64,000 nucleotides of DNA, from positions 3,720,001 to 3,784,000 of the forward strand of contig NC_079235.1 of NCBI RefSeq assembly GCF_028502605.1, written 5' to 3'. The notes below the pieces were generated by a model, which worked only from the letters and a program-made list of their open reading frames with translations, had not been told where the DNA came from and ran no database searches. The DNA comes from Trichoderma breve. Lineage: Eukaryota > Ascomycota > Sordariomycetes > Hypocreales > Hypocreaceae. This document shows, piece after piece, positions 1-11,900 of this stretch. A program made the position numbers and the translations under genes. Numbering within the stretch: the stretch's first letter is position 1; every line of letters starts with the position of its first letter.

Positions 1-1591
1 AAGCCGAGAGATTGGGTAGTTTTTCGTGAAAGAAGAAAAAATGTTGGTTCGAAATGGTCAGCGCCAAGACAAAAGGCGTCGTCATGGGACGAGGGCGCTG
101 AGATTCGGGGATTCTCGTTGGTTGGATCGGGGCTGCAAGTCTCATCGGGGCGAAGCGTGATGAGGACATTCTACATACGATTCAGGCAGTAGAAGGTCTT
201 TGTCTCTTGTTAGAGGATTCCATGTCTGCTTTGCTGTATCCATATTCGCGATGATGATGATGATGATGATGATGATTTTTACTGTGTGTAATTAACATCT
301 CTGGCGGTCAAGGGCCGCACGGGGCGGGTTTTTTCCTTTTTCTTGGCCAAGAGTGGCTCAGCCCTCCTTATACGAGTTATGAGGGTGAGAAATGGGGTGA
401 CGGGATGTGTTTTACGATGTCGAGACGAGATGAGTTTATTTTAATCCTTATTCTTTTTTTCTCGGTTAACGGAGATGCCCGTTATCGATAGATAAATGCT
501 GGCTCTTTAGAGATACAAGATCAGATTCTCTTACACAACATTGATCTACTGTCTGCATCGAATAGTTTTGCACGTTTCCAATGTCTCTAGTCTCTGATAC
601 GAAACAAGCGCTTCCATTGCCGCAGTGTTTCCGGCTCTTGTAACACGGACTCTATAATTGGGTCAGCAGGGATTCATGGTCAGAGAAGGCGAGTGACACG
701 AGCGGAGCTGCAGGGATGCCCCAGGGAGTTTCAGGGTATCGCAGTATGCATAACAGCGCCAGTCGATGTTAAAAAGTTGGAGGCCTGTAGAGGCGAGGTA
801 TGGAAACAAAATCACCACCTGCATCACCTGCAGTCACAACCGAGACACGCAATACTAAATGGATGACGTCGGGAAGAAGAACAGAACAGAATAGGCATCA
901 AGTGACAACGCCCGCATCGTAGACCACAGTAGATAGCAATATTGGAGAAGACAAAATAATAACCGGCCTTAGTGTTGCATAGCCACGCTGCGAAACAGAC
1001 TTGAAATCAAAGCACCCAAACGCCAAGCAGCCCTGCCTGTCATCAACCACTAATTTGCACGAGTCTAGCGCTGCTCAGTGGAGGCTTAGTGGGCCCTCAG
1101 CGCCCCCCAGAAGCTGCCAAGCTGCCGCTGCTAGCGACTCTTGTTAGTTCTAGCTGTCTTCTACCTACAGTAAGGTTCAACCGCCATCTGATGTTTGGTT
1201 TTGAGGCTTTCCTCCATCCTTTCTTTCTCTCCGCCTTCACCACATTATCGCCCTCTTTGTTCCTCCTTCATTGTCCCGGCCTCCGTCCGCGGCGCGCGCT
1301 TCCCCACCTCCGGGGCTTTCGTTTTCATTCCCTTTTCCTTTGGTCTCGTCGGCTTTTTCTTTTTTGTTTCCCTTCGCTGCATCTCTAAGTCCGATCGTTG
1401 TTCTGCGCCACGCTGACAGACGCAATCGCTTCTTGGCTTTGTCTTTGTTCTCTGGTTTAAGTTAAGAGACAGTCCGGTTCGGTCATCTGGATGGCCTGTT
1501 TGCGATAACACAGCTTTCCCTCTTTGCTTCTACTCTATTACGTCCCGCCTATATCGCTGGGGGGCCGTGTAGATATACCCACCCCGCAGCT
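1..1591. other. Upstream region of the ADAM gene, no gene seen
   Basis: I see no convincing coding sequence here. The left part may hold the end of a neighbouring gene outside the window. A (GAT)9 microsatellite lies at 250-276. From about 1195 to 1460 the + strand becomes very rich in C and T, as is common in promoters and leaders of filamentous fungal genes, and this fits transcription of the ADAM gene starting around there. Short open frames in this part overlap on both strands and look like by-products of base composition. Confidence 0.6.
250..276. repeat. (GAT)9 trinucleotide microsatellite
   Basis: Nine uninterrupted GAT units in non-coding sequence, followed by a T run. It is a simple repeat that is likely to vary in length between strains. 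Confidence 0.9.
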
Positions 1592-4081
1592 ATGGTTGCG
1601 CTCCGGCCTCTTCTGGCCGCTTTTGCTAGCACTGCCTTGTTAGCCCAGTCCACGATTGGTATTGTTTGCTCCTCCAACATAACCTGTTGCTCTCTTGACT
1701 TGACTGGTTCCCATTTACTGACGTTGGCCCCGGCTGTAGCGCATTCGTTGAAGAGGAGTCCTCTCAACTACGTGTCTGTCATTGACAATGTCAAGATCCA
1801 CACACCTGCCGGTCGAGTTCATTCGCATTCCGACTTCGACCTGACCTTCTCCTTCAACGAGGGAGAAGAGAGAGTCCGACTATCGCTTCACCCGAACCAC
1901 GATATCCTCCACGATGACTTTGAGGTGACGTTTCTCGACTCGGAAGGAAAGGTCAAGTCGAGAGAAAAGGTGGAACGTGCCGAGCACAAGGTCTACCGAG
2001 GCGACGCCTTTGTTGAACGTCCTGGCGAAGATGGCTGGTCCCTTGGTGGATGGGCGAGGATAACGATGCACCGCGATGGTAAACATCCGGTATTTGACGG
2101 CTCTTTCCGCATTGACGGCGACAACCACCACATCCATACCGGCTCCAAGTACAACAGCCTCAAGACCGGAGACGATCCTCTCCCTTCATATTGGGAGGAG
2201 ATACAAGATCACGATGAAGTCATGGTTATATGGCGTGACTCTGATGTTCAAGGCTCCCAGAGTCGCGAAGACCTGAAGCGCGACGTCTCGAAGCCGTCAG
2301 ACTGCATCTCAGACTCGCTAAACTTTAACAACCAGTTTGACCTGGAGCTGAGGCGATCAACTGGGCTTCGAGGGATTGACCCGAGAAGCCTGTTCGGCCG
2401 CCAAATCGATGGAGGCTCCGGTGGTAGTGGCCAGGATCTCATTGCGAGTATTGGAGATACAGCTGGATGCCCTACTACCAAGAAGGTTGCGTTGGTCGGG
2501 ATTGCTACTGACTGTACTTATTGGAACGGCTTCAACTCTTCCGAGGATCTTAGGAGAAATGTCATCGGCATAGTTAACCAAGCCTCCCAAGTCTATGAAA
2601 ACTCCTTCAAGATCTCCTTGGGCATCAGAAACCTGACGGTCCTCGACCGTGGCTGCCCAGGCGCACCCTCCACTGCCACACCCTGGAACGTGGATTGCCA
2701 GGCCAACACCACCATTAGCGACCGGCTGAACCTCTTCTCTGCCTGGCGCGGTAGATCTCTCGATGGTAATGCCTACTGGACTCTGTTGACTACGTGTCCC
2801 ACAGACTCGGCTGTTGGGTTAGCCTGGAGGAGCCAGGTATGCCGTCAGGGGTCGGGGACCAGTTCGGACGGGCAAGGGAACAACGAGACCGTCGCTGGCG
2901 CCAATGTCGTCGTGCGAACTTCGACAGAATGGCAAGTGTTTGCTCACGAGAGTGGACACACTTTTGGAGCCGTCCATGACTGTACAAGCTCTGCTTGCCC
3001 CGTAAGCCAAACATCACAGTCGTGCTGTCCGCTCAGTGCCAGCACCTGTGATGCTGGGGGCCGGTACATCATGAACCCTTCGACTGGCACCGGCATCACC
3101 CAGTTTTCCCCGTGCAGCATCGGCAACATCTGTTCTAGCCTCAAAGCTGCATCTCTGTCAAGCTGCCTAACAGATAACAGGAACGTACCAACCATTACAG
3201 GTAGCCAGTGTGGCAACGGTATTGTCGAAGAAGGCGAAGAATGCGACTGTGGTGGCACCCAGGGCTGCCAGAACAACACATGCTGCAACCCCACGACTTG
3301 CAGGTTTACGAACAACGCCGTATGCGACCCGTCCAACGAAGACTGCTGCACCGACCGGTGCCAATTCGCATCCTCGTCAACGGTATGCCGTCCCAGCACT
3401 GGCGAGTGCGACATTCAGGAGACGTGTCCAGGCACTGCAGCCAGGTGTCCTGACGACCAGCACAAGGCAGATGGCGACACTTGCGGCAGCGGCAACGGCC
3501 TCCAGTGCGCTTCGGGCCAGTGTACATCTCGCGATAGGCAGTGCCAGGCTGCCGTTGGTACCACGGCCGACAATAGCTCGACGACTGCATGCCCTGATAC
3601 ACGAGGCAGCTGCACTGTTTCCTGCTCGAACGGACAATCTGCTTTTGGGCAGCGTCAATGCCTCTTGTTTGGCCAGAACTTTATCGATGGAACGCCCTGC
3701 GGTGCCGGCGGGCACTGCTCCAACGGATCATGCGAAGGCACATCGACGTCTCGGGAGATTAGAGACTGGATCGATAGTCACAAGCAGATTGTCATCCCCA
3801 TCGCCGTCGTCGTTGGAATTCTGCTTATCATCGTAGTGGCGAGCTGCATCATCAGCTGCTGCCGCCGGCGAAGACGCGCAGTGCCCAAGACTTCTTCACC
3901 CCCGTCGGCAGCATGGACGCAGTGGGGAAACAACCAGAGCCGCGGACCGGGGCAACAGTTTGGCGTAGCCCAACCTCAGTACGATCCGCCGCCGCCGGCC
4001 TATGGCCAACAGCAGCAGCCTCCGGAATACGGACAGCCGCCGAATCAGGGGTGGAGGCCGAGAATAGAGCGGTATGCCTAA
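1592..4081 (+). CDS. ADAM-family membrane metalloprotease (disintegrin and metalloprotease)
   Basis: Intronless gene for 829 residues. Residues 1-23 are a hydrophobic signal peptide, followed by a long pro-region. The protease domain carries the metzincin zinc site HESGHTFGAVHD at about residues 452-463: three His ligands, the catalytic Glu and the family Asp. A cysteine-rich disintegrin-like domain starts with CGNGIVEEGEECDCGG near residue 540 and continues to about 650. A single transmembrane helix (about 731-757) is followed by a CCRRRRR stop-transfer stretch and a short Pro/Gln-rich cytoplasmic tail with PPPPAYG and PPEYG motifs. This is the full ADAM layout, so the protein should be an active type I membrane protease at the cell surface or in the secretory pathway. 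Fungal ADAMs are few per genome and their substrates are poorly known. It converges on the next gene, with 513 bp between stop codons. Confidence 0.93.
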   Translation: MVALRPLLAAFASTALLAQSTIGIVCSSNITCCSLDLTGSHLLTLAPAVAHSLKRSPLNYVSVIDNVKIHTPAGRVHSHSDFDLTFSFNEGEERVRLSLHPNHDILHDDFEVTFLDSEGKVKSREKVERAEHKVYRGDAFVERPGEDGWSLGGWARITMHRDGKHPVFDGSFRIDGDNHHIHTGSKYNSLKTGDDPLPSYWEEIQDHDEVMVIWRDSDVQGSQSREDLKRDVSKPSDCISDSLNFNNQFDLELRRSTGLRGIDPRSLFGRQIDGGSGGSGQDLIASIGDTAGCPTTKKVALVGIATDCTYWNGFNSSEDLRRNVIGIVNQASQVYENSFKISLGIRNLTVLDRGCPGAPSTATPWNVDCQANTTISDRLNLFSAWRGRSLDGNAYWTLLTTCPTDSAVGLAWRSQVCRQGSGTSSDGQGNNETVAGANVVVRTSTEWQVFAHESGHTFGAVHDCTSSACPVSQTSQSCCPLSASTCDAGGRYIMNPSTGTGITQFSPCSIGNICSSLKAASLSSCLTDNRNVPTITGSQCGNGIVEEGEECDCGGTQGCQNNTCCNPTTCRFTNNAVCDPSNEDCCTDRCQFASSSTVCRPSTGECDIQETCPGTAARCPDDQHKADGDTCGSGNGLQCASGQCTSRDRQCQAAVGTTADNSSTTACPDTRGSCTVSCSNGQSAFGQRQCLLFGQNFIDGTPCGAGGHCSNGSCEGTSTSREIRDWIDSHKQIVIPIAVVVGILLIIVVASCIISCCRRRRRAVPKTSSPPSAAWTQWGNNQSRGPGQQFGVAQPQYDPPPPAYGQQQQPPEYGQPPNQGWRPRIERYA

Positions 4082-4594
4082 AAGTGTTGCGCACATATCA
4101 GTTGTCTTTTATTCAGTTGATTGATTGTCTCTTTGTCTTATCATCCAATATGGAGGTTTTGTCTTTTCTGTATGGGATCTGGAACAGCTTGGGATAAGAC
4201 TCTCGTTTTGTTTTGGCTTGGAAAGATTACACGCATGCTTGGAAACTTGTTGACGGCGTTTTTTTGTGGTGTGGGTGCCATTTTAATGACGACTTATGAA
4301 AGAGGGAAACAGGGCTGTTTTGGTTTTTTCTTGGGATACATACAGCTGATACATACATACCCATCGTTACAAAGATGTTGAGATTTGAAGTTTTTGTCTA
4401 TAACAGCTGCTGAATCTGGATCGTGGGGCATTGCAAATAGGAAATGATTTTAATTGAATAGCTTGAAAAGAAAGGAGTCGTTAATAGTTATGGATCCAAT
4501 GCCATGGTCATAAAAGTTCATAATCCGCCGTGCTAAAAAAGAGAGAGTAAAGAGAAAAGAGCAAGAGCAAGAAGAGCATAAAGATTCAGGCCCA
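4082..4594. other. Convergent 3' flanks, no gene seen
   Basis: This T-rich and A-rich sequence lies between the stops of the ADAM gene and the acidic protein gene. It probably holds both 3' UTRs and polyadenylation sites. No further gene is visible. Confidence 0.6.
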
Positions 4595-5336
4595 TCAATC
4601 ATCCTCCAGGTCCATGTTATTAACAGCCTTTCGCGTCTTGACGTGCCTCTCCCGCGCCACCGACAGGGTAGTTTTGAAATGCGCATTGTTCCGCCAATCC
4701 GCCTCGTCTTCGTAGCCGCACATCATGGCCGTGAAGCGCAGCCTCTGGCTTGCGAGGCTCTGTAACCAGCCATTCATTAGTATCAGCATGGCTTCTTATA
4801 GTGATTTGAGCTGAAGAAGATAAAAAAAGCAAAGTAAAAGTGAAGGCGTTATGAGTGGTTATACGTACATCATTTGAAGTGTTGGCATACATCATCAGCT
4901 GCTCAGGGCGATCCAGCACAGCAAGAGCATAAGCTCTACGCTCGCGCGTCTCGAAAGCTTCCGATTTACAGCTGAAAATGGACGAAGTAGTCGTTTTGCT
5001 AGCATCGTCAAAGTCATCATCATCATAGTCATCCTCTTCCTCCTCCTCTTCCTCCAACTCCTCCATCTCCTCCAAATCCTCATCGTCATCAGCCTCCTCA
5101 TCCGTCAAGTCGTCCTCATGCTTCTTGTACGCGTTCTTCCCGCGCGCCTGCCGATCCCGCATGCTCGCCGACACGAGCGTCGGAAACGTCTTCTTCACGG
5201 CGACGCGCCTCCGGGGCTGCGGGTTTTGAGCTTGTTGTTGCTGGTGGTAGTGCTGGTGCAGCTGGTGCATGAGGTGCGACTCTTGGAGCTGCTGCTGGTA
5301 TTGCTGGTTGATGTTTGCTTGTTGGGCAGCAGACAT
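4595..5336 (-). CDS. Small acidic protein of unknown function (two exons)
   Basis: Exons at 5336-4869 and 4759-4595 give 210 residues. The donor GTACGT and the acceptor GTTACAG, with a CTAAT branch site, join in phase 0 (...NTSND then SLASQR...). The N-terminus is Gln/His-rich (about residues 5-40), then comes a basic stretch (PRRRVAVKK), then a run of about 35 residues that are almost all Asp or Glu (roughly 75-110). The C-terminal part reads like a folded conserved domain (RERRAYALAVLDRPEQLMMYA; LASQRLRFTAMMCGYED). I do not recognise the family. The layout suggests a nuclear or chromatin-linked protein, but that is inference. Confidence 0.78.
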
Positions 5337-6479
5337 TTTGACTGGGTTTCTTGAAGGGACGTATTTGGTGTCCTTTTCAACAATGCGCGCCTGAATTCAA
5401 TGTGTGTCTGTTTTCTTTTATTTCTTTTAATGCTTGGTTTGGAAATCGACAAGTTGCGCTGGCTGTCATTCAAGTTGTCGTTGGAACAAAAGTGGTTGGG
5501 CGGAGGATGAATGAGGTTAGCAGTGTCAGGTTTGCCGCGCCTAGTGGCGATTTGCTCCATGGTCTTTTATTATCCGCTGAGCCTCAACACACAGACCCCG
5601 CCTTCCAATAAGAATTCACTCAATAAGACACATCCCGATATATTGCACATAACGTGAGACTGTACTTATTATTTCCATCTTGCATCAACCCCATCACAAA
5701 GTCTTCACCACGCAAAAGCGGATTGATTAGTAACTGGGGACGCTGTCCCTCGATAGATTGATAGTACTCTGCAGATTTTATTGTACAAGAAGCAGTCGCA
5801 CTATTCGCCGACCTGTTCAAACAAGTGTAGACACAAAGTAGAAAATACCCCGGCTGCCTCCCCCTTTCTCCGTCCCTCGCCTCCTCCCGTTTGCCTTGGA
5901 CCCGAAAGAGAGAGTAAAAAGCAAAATAAAAGCAGATAAAAGCAAAGATGAAATAGATAAAATGAAATAACACCACTCGTTACTCCGTACGTCCGTTTTA
6001 TCCCTGTCCCTTCATTCGAGTGTATCCGCGTAGTCAAGATGATTAGCATAGTCCAGCTTTCCCCCCGGCTGTCCAGATATATCGTGGTTCGTGACCAAAA
6101 AAAGAAAGTGTAACGGGGAATGCTGGTAAACAAAAGGGATTGAAGCGCAGAGCTATTCGAGCCCCAGCGTTTGAGTTCGCGGCACCTCACCTCCCCCACA
6201 TCCTTTTGACCATCTTTTGTTCCAAAAAGAAGAATAGAGAGAGAGAGAGAGAGCAAAAAAAGAAAAGAGAAGAGGGTCCGCTGTCGAGATGAACCAGATC
6301 ATGTCGCAGCCCCGTTGTCATGTCGCGCCATCCGCCGATACCGTTTTGTTTTCTAGAGGTTGCCGTATCGTCTATCACGGCTTCACCTAGAGTCGCTCAA
6401 TCCATTCAACATCACTAAAAATATTATATGCGTTCGCCGTAATGCGTCTGCGTTCTCGTATCCTCAGCGGCAGTGGTTT
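5337..6479. other. Spacer between two minus-strand genes, no gene seen
   Basis: This holds the promoter of the acidic protein gene and the 3' flank of the TBL1-like gene. It contains a GA dinucleotide repeat at about 6236-6253 and one copy of the 9-mer TACTCCGTA at 5981-5989, a sequence that recurs in other spacers of this window. I see no coding gene. Confidence 0.55.
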
Positions 6480-8961
6480 CTATCCACTGTTATTACCACT
6501 GAAGCTGATAATGGCAAGCTATTCAAAAATGGTTAGCATGGCTTGTCCACCAAACATCTCTTACCCTCTCCTCTGTTTGGTACATGTAACACTTACACGA
6601 CTGTTTGCGCCGTAAGCAAGCTTCTGGCCGTCCTTGTCCCAGCACAGGCAGTGCTCATCCTCTTCTTCGGAATCTTGATTGCTCTTGAGGTTCTCTAGCT
6701 CGTCCTTGGACGGTCTCCAAATGGCCCGAGGCACGGTATGGCTGTCGACCTTCCATATCAAGACACTTCGTGGCGTGGCCCCTGCGATAAAGGCTCCGTC
6801 TGGCGTAAAGGCGAGCCGTACGACTGGCAGGTCCATTGTGAAGAAGCATTTCGGTTTGCTTTGGGGTTTTCTAGCGTTCCAAATCAGAATGGCGCCGTCC
6901 TCTCCTCCAGTGGCGATTAACCGCTCGTCATCCGGTCCGGATCGGTCTGGCGGCAGGGGTTGCCAAGCCATCGTTGTGATTGACCCTTGGTGGGCTGATA
7001 TTGACCGACGTTGTCCTGATTCATCCCACAGCTGCACGTACATGATTAGTATCTCTAATTCCAGCGCTCACATTTTTTTCGTTCCTCCGATTGTTGTAAC
7101 TTACATCCAAAACGCCCTTGTCACTTGAGGTGGCAACGAGCTGGGATCGTGGGTCAAACAAAACTTGGGCAAAGTGATCATCCTCCTTTGTCTCAAACTT
7201 TCGGGTTCTCTGAATGGCCGTCTCGCCCACGCTCAGGCATTCAAAAGTGCCGGCGCCGCAAATCAAAAACTCCGAGTCACCCGTCCATGTTGCGTCCAAG
7301 CCCGTATCGAGACTGTGGCCCGGGAGGAGATACCGAAAAGACTTGTTAGAGCCTATTGAGTGCACCGTCACCAGTGTGTCGACCTTGTTCTCTGGGGAAA
7401 TGGCGAGCAGCGCCGTGTTGCTAGGGTTCCATAGCAGCTTGACAATGGGCGGCTCCGATACGTCCAGGGACTGAACAAGCTCACCGCCGGCAGACCACAG
7501 GTGGATGGCGGCACGAGCTCCTCCGCAATCGCTGGCCACGGCAATGGAGGCGCCGTCCGATGTCCAGGCCAGCGCCGTCACCGTCGTCGACTTTGGAGAA
7601 TCGGGATCTAGCAAGGCGTGGGCGTGGGGTGACACGTGATGATGCTGGCCGTGGTCAGTTGCTGTGGCACGCGAAACGGTCCAAACACGGGCTAGCGCAT
7701 CGGTCCCAGCAGCCGCGAGGATTGATGGGTCTTTCGGGTTCCACTCGCACTGCAGCAGAATGGGAGTGTTTTCAGAGGCAGAGCCAGCTGGGGAGGGCGA
7801 AGGCGCTGTTTCAGTGGCGCAGTCGTCCATGAGGCGGATGAAGGTGGTGCCGGCAAACAGCTGCTCAACCTTGTCGACCTGCGTGCCTTGCTCGGGTCCC
7901 TCCGTCCGCACAATCGGCAGAGGAACCTGCTCTCCTTCCAGTGGAGATGGATAGGCGTGGTTATCGTGCAGGCTCTGGTCGTCATCGGCGTGGTGGCTGT
8001 CTTGCTGGTCCACATCCATGGGGGTGCTGACGGTGGCTGCATCGGATTTGCTCTCGAAGCCGTTGCTGAGCCGTGGGCGCTTGGAGGGCGACCCATTGGG
8101 CAGAGAGTTGTGATTCCGTTTTCGCGACAGCTCTGCCTCGTCGTCCTCCTCTCCGGGTGCATCTTCGTCGTCCTCCTCCATCTTTGCCGGCGGCTGGACT
8201 TCTAACGGCCCAAAGATGCCGTTGCGCAACGCCTCGGCTTGTGCGGCCGCATCTTCAGGCATCTGCAGCCGAATTGGATGGTTAGCCAAGGGGGGAAAAA
8301 AGGAAGTGGGAGAAGCGACCCGCGATTGGCGCACAGGCGGCCCCCAAGCCCAATCGCGAACGGGCAGGGAAATCAATCAAGAAGAGCCGGCAGACATGAG
8401 AAATCGTAGCAAAACGTAAAAATCATGGCGTACCTGACGGCGTGAGTGCTCTCGCTCGAGAGCATAGTAGATAAGGCCGCTGTTGACGACGGACACTAGA
8501 GCACGGCCCTTGACATGGCGCGCAAAATCAAAGTCCCGTTGCGGCTCCTTGACGTGCCATTCCTTCTGGAATTTGGCGGCTGTTTCTCTGTAGTCTGGAA
8601 AAAAAAAAAAAAAAAAAGTAATTCACAGGTTAGATTCTATGCTTGGTCCAGTCCTACGAGGAGTAGAGAGGGAGAATGCTATGCGATTCCACGTACTGCC
8701 TTCAAGCAAATACCTGCGCAAAAAGGGTCAGCAAAAAGCGTGAGTGGCAACGAGGCCTCTTTGGACCAAAAAACGCCAGGGCAAACGGCGAAACTGAAGG
8801 TAAGGATTGGGCTGCGGCGGGAGTTCGTTGGGGGGTTCGCTGGGCTGGGGCAAAAAACGAGCACAAGGCTGATAGAGGCCACGGGCGTTTGAGGGCGCTG
8901 GGACGAACCTCCAGATGAGAAAGTTGACTCGGTCTGAGTCGAGAAATTCCTTGAGGACCAT
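6480..8961 (-). CDS. TBL1: TBL1/Sif2-like LisH-WD40 transcriptional corepressor subunit
   Basis: Six exons on the minus strand: 8961-8909, 8713-8697 (only 17 nt), 8594-8434, 8262-7105, 7031-6597 and 6518-6480, together 620 residues. The N-terminus is a LisH domain (VLKEFLDSDRVNFLIWR, YLLEGNYRETAAKFQKEWHV) as in TBL1, TBLR1 and yeast Sif2. An acidic, low-complexity linker follows (about residues 90-180), then a C-terminal WD40 propeller with repeats such as LLQCEWNPKDPSILAAAGTD and ALAWTSDGASIAVASDCGG. Known relatives tetramerise through LisH and sit in histone deacetylase complexes (Set3C in yeast, NCoR/SMRT in animals), so a nuclear repression role is expected. All exon phases agree. Intron 2 has a run of 19 T directly before its CCAG acceptor. 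The assignment rests on the LisH-plus-WD40 layout. Confidence 0.9.
8599..8617 (-). repeat. Homopolymer T19 (transcript sense) in intron 2 of the TBL1-like gene
   Basis: On the + strand this is 19 consecutive A. In the transcript it is a U19 polypyrimidine tract ending two bases before the CAG acceptor of exon 3. Confidence 0.9.
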
Positions 8962-11900
8962 GGTTTCCGGGGGGTCCAGATTCCGAGGGGGAAGCGCGCC
9001 AGCGAGGTGGCGGCAGTGTCACGGCTCGTCGTCGCAGGTGAGTGTGATTGTTGCAGCTATCGAGCAGCGCAGAGGCCCTGATGGGTAGCCGCCAGAGGGA
9101 AATCCGAATGGCAGGCTGGTGGTGAGAAGGAAGTGAGTGAGTGAAGATTCAAGAGAAGATGAATCGAATCCACAACTCGCCCACGGTCGGCAGAGACAAG
9201 GTACCTCTGCGTGCCTCTGTCGGTACATTGGCCCTGCCATGCCGCGCATGGAGTAGGCAGTACTTGCGGGCGGCGCTGCGAGTACCTGCAAAACCCGCCA
9301 CAACCAGCGCCACCGCCCAGGTAACCATCCAAGTACTGCATACTTTGCACCGGCCCTTCAGCCCACGCCAGACTAACGGGCCTTGTTTGGAGAGCCCAGA
9401 AAGGCGAGGCGCCGAAGGAGAAACCTAGCCGGTGGACTGCGCTATAGCCGGCGCCAGACATCAATTAAAGACCAGACAGCCCTCTGCCAATTAGGTATGT
9501 ATGTACAAGGTACCCAAGCCAAGGTCGCGCCCAAGGCATTCCCAAACCTAATGCTGGAGAGATCTCCCCCCAATCTGCCTCCCTACTGGTACTGGTGCTG
9601 GGTGCTGTACACGCGCTAGCCTTGCCATGGATGGGGGCTCAAATGCACACAAACGACCGCCTGCAGCATGACACTCTTCTCGCGTCCACCCCATGAGCAT
9701 GAGCATGAGGCCAGAGGGCGGATGTTGCACAGCCTGAGCGTGTCCATTATGATACTTGCATTCTGTCTGTTGCTAACGTGAGCTCACAGGCAATGTCTAG
9801 CCTGGTGGCTTTTACCGTCGACATCGCAGAGGCGCTCCGGCTTATTTAGCACCAGGCCTTACTCCGTAGTAGGCAGCCCTTGAAGCCAAAACTGTCCCAT
9901 CCGTCCATGGCAACGGATTACCTAACACAACTTGCCATGCTACCCTCCCAGCCTGTGAATACGGAGAGGTACCGAGCTGACGCCGCGGCATGTGTGCGAC
10001 GTCCATGTACTGCTCCGTACTTGGCACTACTGCATCTAGTCGGCCACCAAAGTGGACTGGTCTGGCGCTAGATTGAGCATTCAAATCGTTGTGGAACGAG
10101 ATAGCATGGCGGTAGGGCAACGGGAGAAACGGGGATTGGGGAGAACCCTAGGCCTTGGCCAAGCTGCCGAGACCTTTGACGGACCATCTAGACAATGAAT
10201 CAAGGTACCCGTCACGGGGCTTCAAGTACGAGAGAACAATCAGAGACAGCCCAAGCGGCAGCCATGCTGTGCTCGCAAGCTTCATGTACATTCAAAGGAC
10301 GTTTTTCGCCATCGAGAGGAACCAGTCTTTGCGGGGACCAGTTAGATTCGTCCTTGTCTGACGAGTGCGTGCATTTATCGGCAACGACGAAAGGTACAAG
10401 CTTCTAGTACAGTGCTACTGTGCTGTCACGTAACCCGGCTTCGACATGCGTGGCAGCGCCGCGTGCCATCTCCAAGAGGCGAATAAGGGCACGCAGATCG
10501 AGGGAGGAAAAGAAAAATTGCGTCCAGTTGTTAGCGTCGGTGGCGCCAACCGCTGCTCCTTCGTCAATCGCATCAATCAGTTCCATGCTTTCGCTGTGAT
10601 GCCCTCGATCACCGTGTCTCTCCCTTGTCTCTGCGGACCAAAAAGCTTCTCCGTATTCAGAACATAGACAAGTCTCAGCAAGGGAGCCGCGCGGAAACGT
10701 TTCTATCCCGTAAAATCCGCTCCAGTAAGATTCGGTAAAACCCGTTTGGTCATGTCGTCACGGACTCGGTTAAAAAAAACGATAGCCCAAACCATTCGAA
10801 CGAGTCCCTGCAAAGGGGGGAACCAAATTGCTTTTGTACTGTAGAGTGTACGGGGACAGATTGCTGAGGGTCCCCCCAGGATTACTAAGGCGGCTGCCAA
10901 GAGAGGATGGAAGCCAAAAGCAATTCATGCGGTGGCAAAGTGCGAAAGTCGGGCGGTCTTTTGTGCAGCAGCTCCGGGCTATCCCCATCACCAATCGAGA
11001 TTCCGATCCAGGGCCAAAAGAAGCAGCTCGTTGTTTCGTTCCCCATCTGGTCGTTCTCGAGCCTCGCTTCCTTTCGCTCGTCTTCGTCCGCATGTTTCCT
11101 CCGGGCATTTCTGCCATCATGACGGTCGAGAGAAGACCCCAGAGCGCACCAGGGCTGCACAAACAAGCTGTGCTGCTGCAAGCTCAGGAATCTGAGACTG
11201 ATTGCAGATCGGCTGGGCACTACTGCGGAAATGGAGACAAGGTCTCGTAACTCTCTCCAGTAGTACCTGGACATCCCGCGCCCCGCAGCCTGTCCTGTCG
11301 CCCAATTGTCCGTACTGCTGCCACGGGATCCCCTTGGATGCATCTGGGGCTCGTGAGAGGCCAGAAGAAAAGGCAACAGCTTTGCCTGTGCGCTCTGCGC
11401 TATGCGCTATGCGAGGAGAGAGCACATACTGTAGCTCCTTTGGCCAGCGCTTTGCTGACCAGAATCCTTTGTATCTCCGGCGCAAGAAAGAATCTTCCAT
11501 GTCCTCTTCCTATGGCCTCGTCGATTACCTAACCTCCAAAAAGTGGTCCTGAATTTTAAGATTCAGTCTCACGCGCGCGCACTGACGGTTCCCCCTGGCA
11601 GCGTTTCGAGTCTGGAATTGGCAGCCCTCACAAAAAGCTTCCGTAGCGGCCAAGGATGGACAACGTGCTCTCCCAACTCCGACTCTTGGCCGGTCTCCTC
11701 CTCCCGCAGCAGCCTTGTGGACGACATCAGCGTCTTGGAGGGTGAGGTGACTTTATCGTCAGACTACGTGGCACTGGTCACAGGCGACAAAAGGGGCGGG
11801 CGGCGACGTTGTGTGGTGGTCCGCCTGGGAGGTGGCGCCGCGAGCTTGCCTGTTCCCCTTCATGCCTGTGAAATGCATCTGCACAGGGGTCGAAGGTGAC

